A stretch of DNA of 11,378 nt from JAVBPP01 sp031549535 (GTDB lineage Bacteria; Bacillota; Clostridia; Oscillospirales; Acutalibacteraceae), in NCBI GenBank assembly GCA_031549535.1, contig JAVBPP010000010.1, positions 1 through 11,378 of the forward strand, given 5' to 3'. Positions within the stretch are counted from its first letter, which is position 1; every line of letters begins with the position of its first letter. The position numbers and the translations under genes were made by a program. Shown here piece after piece: positions 1 to 6,515 of the stretch. Under the pieces are notes generated by a model. That model was not told where the DNA came from. It did no database searches and worked only from the letters and a program-made list of their open reading frames with translations.

Positions 1-417
1 CTTTTCGATTGTCCTAAAAGTGAGGGAACGCCATATTCCGAGTATAAGAGGCACATATTTGAATTAGTTCCTCCAGGTGGGTATTGGCGTAATATACCAG
101 AGGATATTGCTCGTGAGTATATGAAAAGTTGCTGGTTTATGGAAGGCGGGCGCACCGGAATTTTACGCAGGCTCAGTTTGGACGAGCCATCTTTAACCGT
201 ATTAACTTCACCGAGCCAAAAGCAAACAGATAGATGTCACCCGATAGAAGCAAGGCCATTTACCATTCGAGAGAACGCAAGATGCCAGAGTTTCCCGGAC
301 GATTGGCAGTTTTGCGGAAGTGTTGGACAACAATATAAACAGGTTGGCAATGCTGTTCCTGTAAATCTTGCTTACGAGATAGCATTAAAAATCCGAGAAG
401 GGTTGGAGCGCTTATAA
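1..417 (+). CDS. C5-cytosine DNA methyltransferase, C-terminal part (5' end outside window)
   Basis: The frame is open from base 1, giving 138 residues of the end of an m5C methyltransferase, which moves a methyl group from S-adenosylmethionine to carbon 5 of cytosine in a specific DNA site. Seen: conserved motif IX near residues 85-100 (RPFTIRENARCQSFPD) and motif X near residues 110-124 (QQYKQVGNAVPVNLA), which together close the catalytic domain. The stretch before them (about 40-84) is the end of the target-recognition region. The catalytic Pro-Cys motif and SAM-binding motifs lie upstream of the window. The stop overlaps the start of the next gene (TAATG), so the two are translationally coupled. 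The partner is an Eco47II-like endonuclease, so this enzyme should protect host GGNCC sites (inference). Any ATG used as a start inside this stretch, such as 121, would not be the real one. Confidence 0.93.
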   Translation, partial: LFDCPKSEGTPYSEYKRHIFELVPPGGYWRNIPEDIAREYMKSCWFMEGGRTGILRRLSLDEPSLTVLTSPSQKQTDRCHPIEARPFTIRENARCQSFPDDWQFCGSVGQQYKQVGNAVPVNLAYEIALKIREGLERL

Positions 418-1256
418 TGTGGTCATTATCATTTATTTCCGAAGAACAGTTTATTGAACATATAACAGCAACCATCACGAAATACGGCGAGAAACTGGAA
501 TCGTTTCATCTCAAGCGATTCAACAAGAACATCATTGATCCTATAAAACTGATTTTCGACAAAACGGTTTACCGTGCTTCATGGGATGAAATCGTCAGCA
601 ATGAGATTTTCCGGCAGAGAGATAAGTCCAACAACAATGATATCGGCTATTTCCACCAAAGAATTTTCCAGTACATTAAGAACTGCCATGTTCCGCCTAA
701 CGGAGAAGAAGGCGGATGGGATGTTATATATGAAAATGAAGATGGCATCAAACTACCCGATGGCAGCATAGTGCATCGAGTGTATTGCGAGATGAAAAAT
801 AAGCACAATACGATGAACTCGGCAGCCTCAGGTAAGACATTTATCAAAATGCAGAATCAGCTCTTGAAGGATGATGACTGCGCTTGTTTTCTGGTAGAGG
901 TTATAGCGCAACGCTCCCAAAATATTAAGTGGGATACAACGGTTGACAGGACCAAGGTGAGCCACAAACTTATTAGACGCGTGAGCATTGACCAATTTTA
1001 TGCTTTGGTTACGGGTCAGGAAGATGCGTTCTATCAAATTTGTATGATATTGCCGGAGACCATAAAACGAGTAGTAGACTCCCTCGGTGACACGCTTGTT
1101 CCAAACGATACTGTAATGGAAGAACTAAGAGCAATCGCCAAAGACCAGAAGATTGAATCAAAGGATATGGCCATGGCCATGGCGGCGTATATTTTGGGGT
1201 TTGGAAGTTATAAGGGGTTTTCCGAAAATAAGACAAAGCAAATCCATAACCAGTAA
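417..1256 (+). CDS. Type II restriction endonuclease, Eco47II/Sau96I family (predicted GGNCC)
   Basis: A 279-residue protein that resembles the Eco47II restriction endonuclease family, which cuts unmethylated GGNCC. Seen: a PD-(D/E)XK-like core with D102 (GGWDVIY) and E125-M-K127 (YCEMKNKHNTMN) after a spacer strand, and the N-terminal segment around residues 31-86 (LKRFNKNIIDPIK, EIFRQRDKSNNNDIGYFHQR) that I recall as conserved in this family. No membrane segment or signal peptide. The length suits a complete enzyme. The ATG shares its A with the last base of the methyltransferase TAA, so methylase and nuclease are made from one message with the methylase first, a common order that lets protection precede cutting. 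Near the C-terminus there is a short ATGGCC tandem run (about 1167-1184) encoding MAMAMAA. The gene is AT-rich compared with the ATPase and exporter genes, which suggests transfer. The specificity is inferred from family, not shown. Confidence 0.88.
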   Translation: MWSLSFISEEQFIEHITATITKYGEKLESFHLKRFNKNIIDPIKLIFDKTVYRASWDEIVSNEIFRQRDKSNNNDIGYFHQRIFQYIKNCHVPPNGEEGGWDVIYENEDGIKLPDGSIVHRVYCEMKNKHNTMNSAASGKTFIKMQNQLLKDDDCACFLVEVIAQRSQNIKWDTTVDRTKVSHKLIRRVSIDQFYALVTGQEDAFYQICMILPETIKRVVDSLGDTLVPNDTVMEELRAIAKDQKIESKDMAMAMAAYILGFGSYKGFSENKTKQIHNQ

Positions 1257-1265
1257 TTCGGCGTT

Positions 1266-1368
1266 ATACCAATCACCTTTTAGAATACTTGCAAAATTCG
1301 GTAACGAGCGTTTCCTGTATGCGCTCTTGCCGAATTTTGCAGGAAGTATTCTTAATGGTGATTGGTAT
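1266..1368. repeat. MITE-like inverted repeat (103 bp) with ATACCAATCACC ends
   Basis: The outer 12 bases (ATACCAATCACC, 1266-1277) are perfectly repeated in inverted form at 1357-1368 (GGTGATTGGTAT). Inside them the arms keep pairing: AGAATACTT with AAGTATTCT and GCAAAATTCGG with CCGAATTTTGC, with a short unpaired CCT on one side and a small apical loop near 1311-1320. The element would fold as one long hairpin in RNA or single-stranded DNA. It has no coding capacity. The same end sequence recurs at 11064 and, slightly changed, at 11239. I see no clear target-site duplication. It may be a non-autonomous transposon or another dispersed palindromic repeat. Confidence 0.8.
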
Positions 1369-1369
1369 C

Positions 1370-1471
1370 AATACTAGATATAGTAAAATCCATGAAGTTG
1401 AAGTCTATGATGAAGAAATAAATAGAACACCCAAGTGCTTTGTAGGTACGGGGATAATTCCAGCCATATAA
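1370..1471 (+). pseudogene. Possible C-terminal coding remnant next to the repeat
   Basis: Right of the inverted repeat, one frame reads RYSKIHEVEVYDEEINRT and then PKCFVGTGIIPAI before a TAA at 1469-1471. The codons look like ordinary coding sequence, and it ends exactly at the terminator stem. Upstream the frame runs into the repeat, and no ribosome-binding site is visible. It could be the tail of a gene cut off when the repeat or the restriction-modification genes came in. I do not recognise a family. It may equally be chance, since only about 33 codons are involved. Confidence 0.15.
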
Positions 1472-1522
1472 AACGGTCTTGCTGACTTTTTACCAATTGG
1501 TATTCAACAGCAAGACCGTTTT
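1470..1522. terminator. Bidirectional rho-independent terminator with nested palindrome
   Basis: A perfect 15-bp stem, AAAACGGTCTTGCTG at 1470-1484 with CAGCAAGACCGTTTT at 1508-1522, is followed by T residues on the plus strand and has an AT-rich run on the other side. It sits between convergent genes (restriction endonuclease on +, AraC regulator on -), so it can stop both. The loop itself holds the 12-bp palindrome TACCAATTGGTA (1491-1502). Confidence 0.85.
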
Positions 1523-1528
1523 TGGCGC

Positions 1529-2401
1529 TTATTTCTTTATTAGCGGAATCCAAGCCTCCTCATAATATTTCCCATTTTCCGTAATTCCGTAGATTTCCAA
1601 ATCTGGACCCGGGAATCTATCATAGCCAGATGTGGAAAACCATTCAGTGTAAGCACGCCGGAACAGGATGCGTAGTTCCCTGCCATGGGGGTTCTCATCA
1701 AATTCATCGCTGCGAAAGACTGCCCAAGTTGCCGCCGGGACAGATACTACTTGAAAGCCGGAGGTATCGCAGCCGGGGTCAGCAATAAGGCCGATTATAT
1801 ACGGAAATTCGTCCAATTGCTCTTCTACATATCCGCCAAACCCTATCAAGTCGCTTCGGCCGTCTGCCTGCGCAATCAACCTCCGGCAACTGCCGTCCGT
1901 GTGGATCTCTTTCCAAAATGCCGTGATTTCGCCTGTTTCATCGGGGTTCATCACGTTCTTAAAGTACCGTTCAATGCCAAAAACCTCAAACGCTTCTTTT
2001 TCTTCAATTCGCCAATTCATACCCTGCACTCCTTTAATCTTTATTTGAAAGTTGAGCGGGGGAAAGATTTTCAAAAACACACCGCCTTGTCTTGCGACTG
2101 TGGGCGTTACACCATGTTGTTTTGAAAACGCCCTTGTAAAGCTGTCGGCGCTATCATAACCGTACTTCATCGCAAGATCAATCACCTTGATTTCACTGCT
2201 TTGCAATTCCATTCCGGCAAGCGTTAACTTGCGTTTGCGCATGTACTCTGAAAGCGGCATTTCCGCAATGTAGTAGAACAATCTGCCAAAGTGATAGGGC
2301 GCATATGTCGTCACTTTAGAAACGTCAGACAACGCTATATTGTCACAAATATGCTCTTCAATGTAATGGATAGCACTGTTGAGTTGTGTTATTAAATCCA
2401 A
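1529..2401 (-). CDS. AraC-family regulator with GyrI-like effector-binding domain
   Basis: From a TTG start this is 290 residues. Residues 1-104 form the two helix-turn-helix DNA-binding domain of AraC/XylS proteins; the second-helix signature is seen around 74-98 (LAMKYGYDSADSFTRAFSKQHG). Residues about 128-288 resemble the GyrI-like/Cass2 effector-binding fold found behind AraC domains in Rob-like and other drug-sensing regulators; the end (LEIYGITENGKYYEEAW and IPL) is typical. So it probably binds a small molecule and switches a promoter. Start choice: homologues as I remember them begin M-D-x-[IV]-x-x-[LM]-N, matching the TTG at 2401 (MDLITQLNSAIHYIEEH), with GGGGGG ten bases upstream. 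An in-frame ATG at 2461 would add 20 residues unlike the family and lacks a good ribosome-binding site. It stands alone and faces away from the DUF2935 gene, a possible target. No efflux gene is directly adjacent. Confidence 0.9.
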   Translation of the reverse strand: MDLITQLNSAIHYIEEHICDNIALSDVSKVTTYAPYHFGRLFYYIAEMPLSEYMRKRKLTLAGMELQSSEIKVIDLAMKYGYDSADSFTRAFSKQHGVTPTVARQGGVFLKIFPPLNFQIKIKGVQGMNWRIEEKEAFEVFGIERYFKNVMNPDETGEITAFWKEIHTDGSCRRLIAQADGRSDLIGFGGYVEEQLDEFPYIIGLIADPGCDTSGFQVVSVPAATWAVFRSDEFDENPHGRELRILFRRAYTEWFSTSGYDRFPGPDLEIYGITENGKYYEEAWIPLIKK

Positions 2402-2411
2402 AATTAGTATT

Positions 2412-2417
2412 CCCCCC
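2412..2417 (-). promoter_or_regulatory. Shine-Dalgarno site supporting the TTG start of the AraC gene
   Basis: On the minus strand a GGGGGG run lies ten bases before the TTG at 2401-2399. It decides the start in favour of TTG over the in-frame upstream ATG at 2461. Confidence 0.6.
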
Positions 2418-2510
2418 TCTGATACCAAGGATAGCAAAAAGGCAAGCTGATTGCCCGACATTATTTATAAGTTTGTGCAGGGGTAAAAATTTTAGTCTAC
2501 AAAAAATCAC

Positions 2511-2539
2511 TGATTCACCAAACAAACATAAGATATACT
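2511..2539 (+). promoter_or_regulatory. Weak promoter candidate for the DUF2935 gene
   Basis: TATACT (2534-2539) is a fair -10 box, with TGATTC 17 bases upstream as a poor -35 match. The overlapping CATAAGATA (2527-2535) fits the CATANNNTA form of mother-cell sporulation sigma -10 boxes, but no convincing -35 partner is placed correctly. It lies in the divergent region between the AraC gene and the DUF2935 gene. Confidence 0.3.
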
Positions 2540-2555
2540 ATTCCTCCTGCATCAA

Positions 2556-2626
2556 ATGGTAGCACGGGTTTTGCGGGATAAAATCCCATACAGCAAAGCA
2601 TTTCATCCCGCAAAACCTGCGACCAT
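2556..2626 (+). other. Long hairpin in the leader of the DUF2935 gene
   Basis: The left arm, from ATGGTAGCA through GGTTTTGCGGGAT (2556-2579), pairs with the right arm, ATCCCGCAAAACC through TGCGACCAT (2604-2626), with only a few mismatches or bulges. There is no U-run after it, so it is not a standard terminator. It sits about 40 bases ahead of the start codon at 2666, in the likely untranslated leader. CTCCTG at 2544-2549 could pair with the ribosome-binding site CAGGAG at 2651-2656 across the hairpin. It may be a regulatory leader or a small repeat; I do not recognise a known riboswitch. Confidence 0.6.
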
Positions 2627-2665
2627 TACATGCCGGAGTAATAAAACAAACAGGAGATGTGCGCG

Positions 2666-3571
2666 ATGATTAGTCAGCAGCAGTATGCAACCCTGTCGCT
2701 CGAACAGCACTTATTTTTCGGACGCATTATGAAGGAGCATGCCTTGTTTTTAGAAGCGGCATTTACCCCCCAGAATCCGGATTACAGCAACGCGGCAAAT
2801 CAGTATCAGTCAATTTTTGAGACGATTCTGCAGGCTGCCGTTCGGCTTGGTAACGGCATTGTGAGCAACTCAATCATTTCCTCGGGTGAACTTGTAACCG
2901 ATTATACGCTCGGGAGCGAACAAAAAACACAGCACTTCACCGGCATTCCAATCAATACAGATATTACATTGACAGAAGGAAAGATGTATGGGGGCAGCAA
3001 TCCTTACATAGCTCCGGAGCTTGTGCAACAAGTGAAACAATTAAACCAGCAGGCGAAACATTATCTAGACGGGCTAATCCAGTTTAAGACCAGCATTCTA
3101 GACAACGTTTTATCCTGTAACATGTTCACGCTGAACTATCCGCTGTTGCTGGAGCATATCATCCGTGAAGCAAAACTATATCGGAGCCATATCATGAACC
3201 TTGAGGACGGCAAGGATATCAATGGCAATAGTAAGGATGTTGAGCTGTTCTGGGATCAAATTATGATGGAACACGCGCAGTTTATCCGAGGTCTATTAGA
3301 TCCGGTGGAGGATACATTGATTGACAGCGCCAATAGCTTTGCCAATGAATATGCGGATTTACTGAACCAGGCGAAAACAGCTACTGATATGACAATGAGC
3401 GGCATCACACAGGCTACCCTACAAGAAACCATGAAGTACCGCGATTTCAAAGAGGCAGGAACAAAAGGTATTGCCGCGTGCAAAATCCGCTCTATTATTC
3501 TCCCCCTGCTTGCAGACCACGTTCTGCGAGAATCCAATCACTATATACGCCTTTTGCATCAAGCGGTTTGA
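2666..3571 (+). CDS. DUF2935 family protein, two ferritin-like helical repeats
   Basis: A 301-residue, all-helical, soluble protein of the DUF2935 family, found in Bacilli and Clostridia; its role is not established. Seen: two similar halves. The first has E24-H25 in RIMKEHALFLEAAF and E163-H164...E168 in LLEHIIREAKLYRSHI. The second has E202-H203 in QIMMEHAQFIRGLLDP and D284-H285...E289 in LADHVLRESNHYIRLL. The repeated Glu-His and E/D-H-x-x-R-E patterns on helices suggest a metal site of the ferritin-like or hemerythrin-like kind (inference). Start choice: AGGAG at 2652-2656 is nine bases before the ATG at 2666. An in-frame ATG at 2657 overlaps that ribosome-binding site and would add only MCA. 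No signal peptide. The gene is single, has its own leader hairpin and ends at a strong terminator. Confidence 0.88.
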   Translation: MISQQQYATLSLEQHLFFGRIMKEHALFLEAAFTPQNPDYSNAANQYQSIFETILQAAVRLGNGIVSNSIISSGELVTDYTLGSEQKTQHFTGIPINTDITLTEGKMYGGSNPYIAPELVQQVKQLNQQAKHYLDGLIQFKTSILDNVLSCNMFTLNYPLLLEHIIREAKLYRSHIMNLEDGKDINGNSKDVELFWDQIMMEHAQFIRGLLDPVEDTLIDSANSFANEYADLLNQAKTATDMTMSGITQATLQETMKYRDFKEAGTKGIAACKIRSIILPLLADHVLRESNHYIRLLHQAV

Positions 3572-3594
3572 TTAGTTTACTTTGCTGTATCAAT

Positions 3595-3641
3595 AAAAAT
3601 CCGGAGAAAAGCGATGAGATAACGCTTTTCCCCGGATTTTT
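3595..3641. terminator. Bidirectional rho-independent terminator
   Basis: AAAAATCCGG-A-GAAAAGCG (3595-3613) pairs with CGCTTTTC-C-CCGGATTTTT (3623-3641), one mismatch, loop of nine bases. T-runs occur on both strands, so it ends the DUF2935 gene on + and the three-gene exporter operon on -. Confidence 0.92.
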
Positions 3642-3656
3642 CGTCATCTGTGAAGG

Positions 3657-4628
3657 TTATGTTTCCAATTCTTCCAGCGCCAAAAACGGGTCAGGGATAC
3701 ATGCAACGCCTACTGCGCTGTCACTTAACCCGGTGTAAACGGTTGCTGTGCCGTCCGGGTTGCGAATCATGCCGGAGCTGAAGGTGACATCCAGCAGGCC
3801 GGGGCGCTTGGGAGGCGCTTCCGGGAAACAATCGCGGGAGATGATGATTTGCGCCGGGGTGGTCTCCAGGGTGTCGGGATTCAAGGCGAAGGCGATGCCG
3901 TAGTAGTGCAGCTCCGGGTCGTCCGAACCGACCACTTCGCCGCAGGAGCGGTGGCCGACAACGCCGACCAAACCATTTTTGAGCGCAAACGCATGGTTTG
4001 CCCCTCCCCATTCCACGCCGATAAACTGCCCCTCCAGCAGGGGAGCGTCCAGGATGAGCTGCGCGTTCAAATCCTCCAGCTTCGCAATCACAGTGAAGCC
4101 GATGCGTGCGAGGCTACCCCATTCCACCAGCTTGGCAAGGTCGCGTGGGCGGGTGAACACGCCGATACGGCCGTCCGCCAGCTCGCACAGGCGGATATCC
4201 TTCATGTTATCCGGCCCCTGGGCAAATTGGGTCAAATTCTCTATGTTGCTGCCGCGATAAAATACTGTTTTGTAGTTGACGGGGCTGTTGCCTTCCCAAA
4301 CCACGCTTACGCCGCCAAACACAAGCTGGCCGTGGATGTGGGCAATGAACGGATCCTCCAGAACAAAGCTGCGCGTTCCCGGCTGTGCGGTGAAGCGTTC
4401 CCCCTCCTGCTTGAAAAACTGCACGCGCGAATCGTGGCCGTCACGGTTTTCCACGCGTCCGGCAATCCAGGTCTCTGCATTAATGGTAAACGGCAGGGAA
4501 GGGTTGTAGACATCCCAGCCCTCTGCGCCGACAAATTCCACAAGCTTTGCGCTGTGAATGATACGACTGCGTTGAAATGCTTCAAACGCCTCATCGGCGG
4601 GAATGACTTCATGTTCCTTGCTTAGCAT
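3657..4628 (-). CDS. DUF1861 family protein, predicted five-bladed beta-propeller (GH43/GH130-like)
   Basis: A 323-residue protein that I assign to DUF1861, a family placed with the five-bladed propeller glycosidases and phosphorylases (GH43, GH130 and relatives). Seen: an N-terminal GWDVYNPSLPF (about 37-47), AGRVENRD (about 56-63), LEDPFIAHIHGQLVFGGV (about 90-107), where E91-D92-P93 resembles the E-D-P element of GH130-type propellers, then WGSLARIGF, GVEWGGANHAFALKNGLVG and LDVTFSSGMIRNPDGT blades. No signal peptide or membrane segment, so probably cytoplasmic. Acting on a glycoside or sugar phosphate is an inference; no substrate can be read from sequence. The ATG at 4628 is preceded by GGGGG eight bases upstream, and only 12 bases separate it from the stop of the ABC gene, so it is the last gene of that operon. 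It ends just before a strong terminator. Confidence 0.8.
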   Translation of the reverse strand: MLSKEHEVIPADEAFEAFQRSRIIHSAKLVEFVGAEGWDVYNPSLPFTINAETWIAGRVENRDGHDSRVQFFKQEGERFTAQPGTRSFVLEDPFIAHIHGQLVFGGVSVVWEGNSPVNYKTVFYRGSNIENLTQFAQGPDNMKDIRLCELADGRIGVFTRPRDLAKLVEWGSLARIGFTVIAKLEDLNAQLILDAPLLEGQFIGVEWGGANHAFALKNGLVGVVGHRSCGEVVGSDDPELHYYGIAFALNPDTLETTPAQIIISRDCFPEAPPKRPGLLDVTFSSGMIRNPDGTATVYTGLSDSAVGVACIPDPFLALEELET

Positions 4629-4640
4629 GATACTTGCCCC

Positions 4641-6515
4641 CTACTCTTCTATGATTGCCATGTTTCCGGCAAGGCCGAATTGGCTGTTATAAATCTCCGT
4701 ATAAAAACCGCCCAGCGCAATCAGCTCGCTGTGTGTGCCGGTTTCCACAATACCGCCCTCGTTCATCACCAAGATGCAGTCAGCGTTGCGGATAGTGGAA
4801 AGGCGGTGGGCGATCACAAAGCTGGTGCGCCCCTCCATGAGGGTTTGCGTGGCCTGTTGAATTAATATTTCTGTGCGGGTATCCACAGAGCTGGTCGCTT
4901 CATCCAAAATTAAAATGGCGGGGTCGGCCAACAGGGCGCGCGCAATGGTAATCAGCTGCCGCTGCCCCTGCGAGATGTTGCCGCCGTCCTCCTCTAGCTG
5001 GGAATAAATGCCGTCCGGCATCAGCTCCAGGAAGTGTTCCACGCGCGCCGCCTTTGCCGCCGCGTGCACCTCCTCCTCGCTTGCCCCAAGCCGGCCATAG
5101 GCGATGTTGTCGTAAATTGTGCCGTTAAACAACCAGGTATCCTGCAGCACCATGCCGAAGATATTGCGCAGATTCTCACGCGTGATGTCGCGGATGTCGC
5201 AGCCGTCCACCGTGATACGCCCACCCGTGACGTCATAAAAGCGCATGAGCAGGTTGACGATGGTTGTTTTGCCCGCCCCGGTTGGGCCGACAATGGCAAT
5301 CAGCTCGCCGGGCGCAATGTCGAGGTTCAGCCCGTCAATCAGCGGCTTTTCCTCCACATAGCGGAAGCTTACGTCCTCAAAGCGCACCGCGCCGCTGGGT
5401 TTGTCAATTTGATGCAGCGGGCTGTCTGCCGGCTCCTCTTCCTCCTCCAGCAGCGTAAACACGCGTTCCGCGGAGGCAAGGGAGGATTGCAGCGCGTTGA
5501 CAATGCCGCCGAAATCCAGAATAGGCTGGATAAACATGCGCGTATAGATGAAAAAGGAGGTGATGTCACCGATTGCAAACGTTCCTTTGACGACAAAATT
5601 GCCGCCGATGACGCAAAGCAGAACCAGGGAAAAGTTGCCGATAAAACCGAGAATAGGCCCAATCATGCCGGAGATAAACTGGGCGCGGTGGCTGACTTTG
5701 CCCAATTCGTTGTTAATGTCGTCAAACTCGGCAACGGACTTTGCCTCGTGGTTAAACACCTTCACCAGCATGTGCCCGGTGAACATTTCTTCAATATGCC
5801 CGTTCAGCTCGCCGGTCCTGTCCCACTGCTGGCGGAAATAACGCTTGGAGCGCCGTGCAATCATCCAGACAATGGGTAGCGTAAAGGGCAAAATCAGCGC
5901 GGAATAGGAGGTGAGCTGCCAGCTGTATACGCACATCATATAGCCCGCGCCGATGAAATTGACACAGGAACCGAGGATGCGAACAATATTGTTCTGCACC
6001 GTTTTACTCATGTTGTCAATATCGTTCATCATCCGGCTTAAAATTTCGCCCTTAGAAACCTGATCAAAATACCGCAGGGGCAGGCGAGAGATTTTGCCGT
6101 TGACCTGCGCGCGCATCGTGCGCAGAATTTCCTGCGTGATGCCCGCAAGGATATATTGCTGCACAAAGCCGAAAATGCCCGCACCGCCGTAAATAATCAG
6201 TAGCTTTTTCAATAAGTCCATGACGGGGGCACTGTTCCAGACCTTTGTGGCGCGGTAATCCACAATCTGGCCGCTCACAATGTCAATCATTGTGCCCAGC
6301 AGCTTGGGGCCGTACACATTCAGTGCGGAGACCACAAGACTCGCCGCGAGCACAATCATCAGCTTTGGCATATGCGGTTTGATATAGCGCACCAGCTTAC
6401 CCAGCGTTCCCTTGAAGTTCTGCGGTTTCTCGTGCTTTTTTCTGCCGCCGCGCACCCAGGCATATTTGTTTTTGGCCTTTGCAAGCGTCTCTTTGTTGCT
6501 GCGTCGTTTACTCAT
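4641..6515 (-). CDS. Heterodimeric ABC exporter subunit with intact catalytic motifs (TM288/LmrD-like)
   Basis: A 624-residue half-transporter: membrane domain (about 40-345, six helices) followed by the ATPase domain (about 375-615). It should pump drugs, lipids or peptides outward across the membrane together with the neighbouring subunit. Seen: Walker A GPTGAGKT (410-417), Q-loop Q458, signature ISQGQ (514-518, changed from LSGGQ), Walker B ILILDEAT with catalytic E539, D-loop SSVD and switch His H570 (VIAHRLST). This is the subunit type that supplies the working Walker/Glu/His set. Its altered signature faces the degenerate site of the partner, as in asymmetric exporters of the TM287/288, LmrCD and BmrCD type. 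An N-terminal basic stretch of about 35 residues precedes the first helix. Its ATG overlaps the TGA of the upstream subunit (ATGA), with GGAGGAGG ahead of it. Substrate unknown. Confidence 0.95.
   Translation of the reverse strand: MSKRRSNKETLAKAKNKYAWVRGGRKKHEKPQNFKGTLGKLVRYIKPHMPKLMIVLAASLVVSALNVYGPKLLGTMIDIVSGQIVDYRATKVWNSAPVMDLLKKLLIIYGGAGIFGFVQQYILAGITQEILRTMRAQVNGKISRLPLRYFDQVSKGEILSRMMNDIDNMSKTVQNNIVRILGSCVNFIGAGYMMCVYSWQLTSYSALILPFTLPIVWMIARRSKRYFRQQWDRTGELNGHIEEMFTGHMLVKVFNHEAKSVAEFDDINNELGKVSHRAQFISGMIGPILGFIGNFSLVLLCVIGGNFVVKGTFAIGDITSFFIYTRMFIQPILDFGGIVNALQSSLASAERVFTLLEEEEEPADSPLHQIDKPSGAVRFEDVSFRYVEEKPLIDGLNLDIAPGELIAIVGPTGAGKTTIVNLLMRFYDVTGGRITVDGCDIRDITRENLRNIFGMVLQDTWLFNGTIYDNIAYGRLGASEEEVHAAAKAARVEHFLELMPDGIYSQLEEDGGNISQGQRQLITIARALLADPAILILDEATSSVDTRTEILIQQATQTLMEGRTSFVIAHRLSTIRNADCILVMNEGGIVETGTHSELIALGGFYTEIYNSQFGLAGNMAIIEE

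Noticed and set aside
1167..1184. ATGGCC tandem run in the endonuclease gene as a phase-variation tract
   Set aside because: Only about three units of six bases; a change of unit number would keep the frame, so it would not switch the gene.
1266..1368. Inverted repeat as a CRISPR unit or tRNA-like structure
   Set aside because: There is only one palindrome, no regularly spaced direct repeats, and no cloverleaf arms.
2527..2535. CATAAGATA as a sporulation sigma factor -10 box
   Set aside because: The CATANNNTA form matches, but no -35 element is correctly spaced and the overlapping TATACT is an equally good ordinary -10 box.
3849..4625. Plus-strand open frame of 258 codons opposite the DUF1861 gene
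   Set aside because: The minus-strand gene has a ribosome site, operon position and family motifs; the plus frame has none of these.
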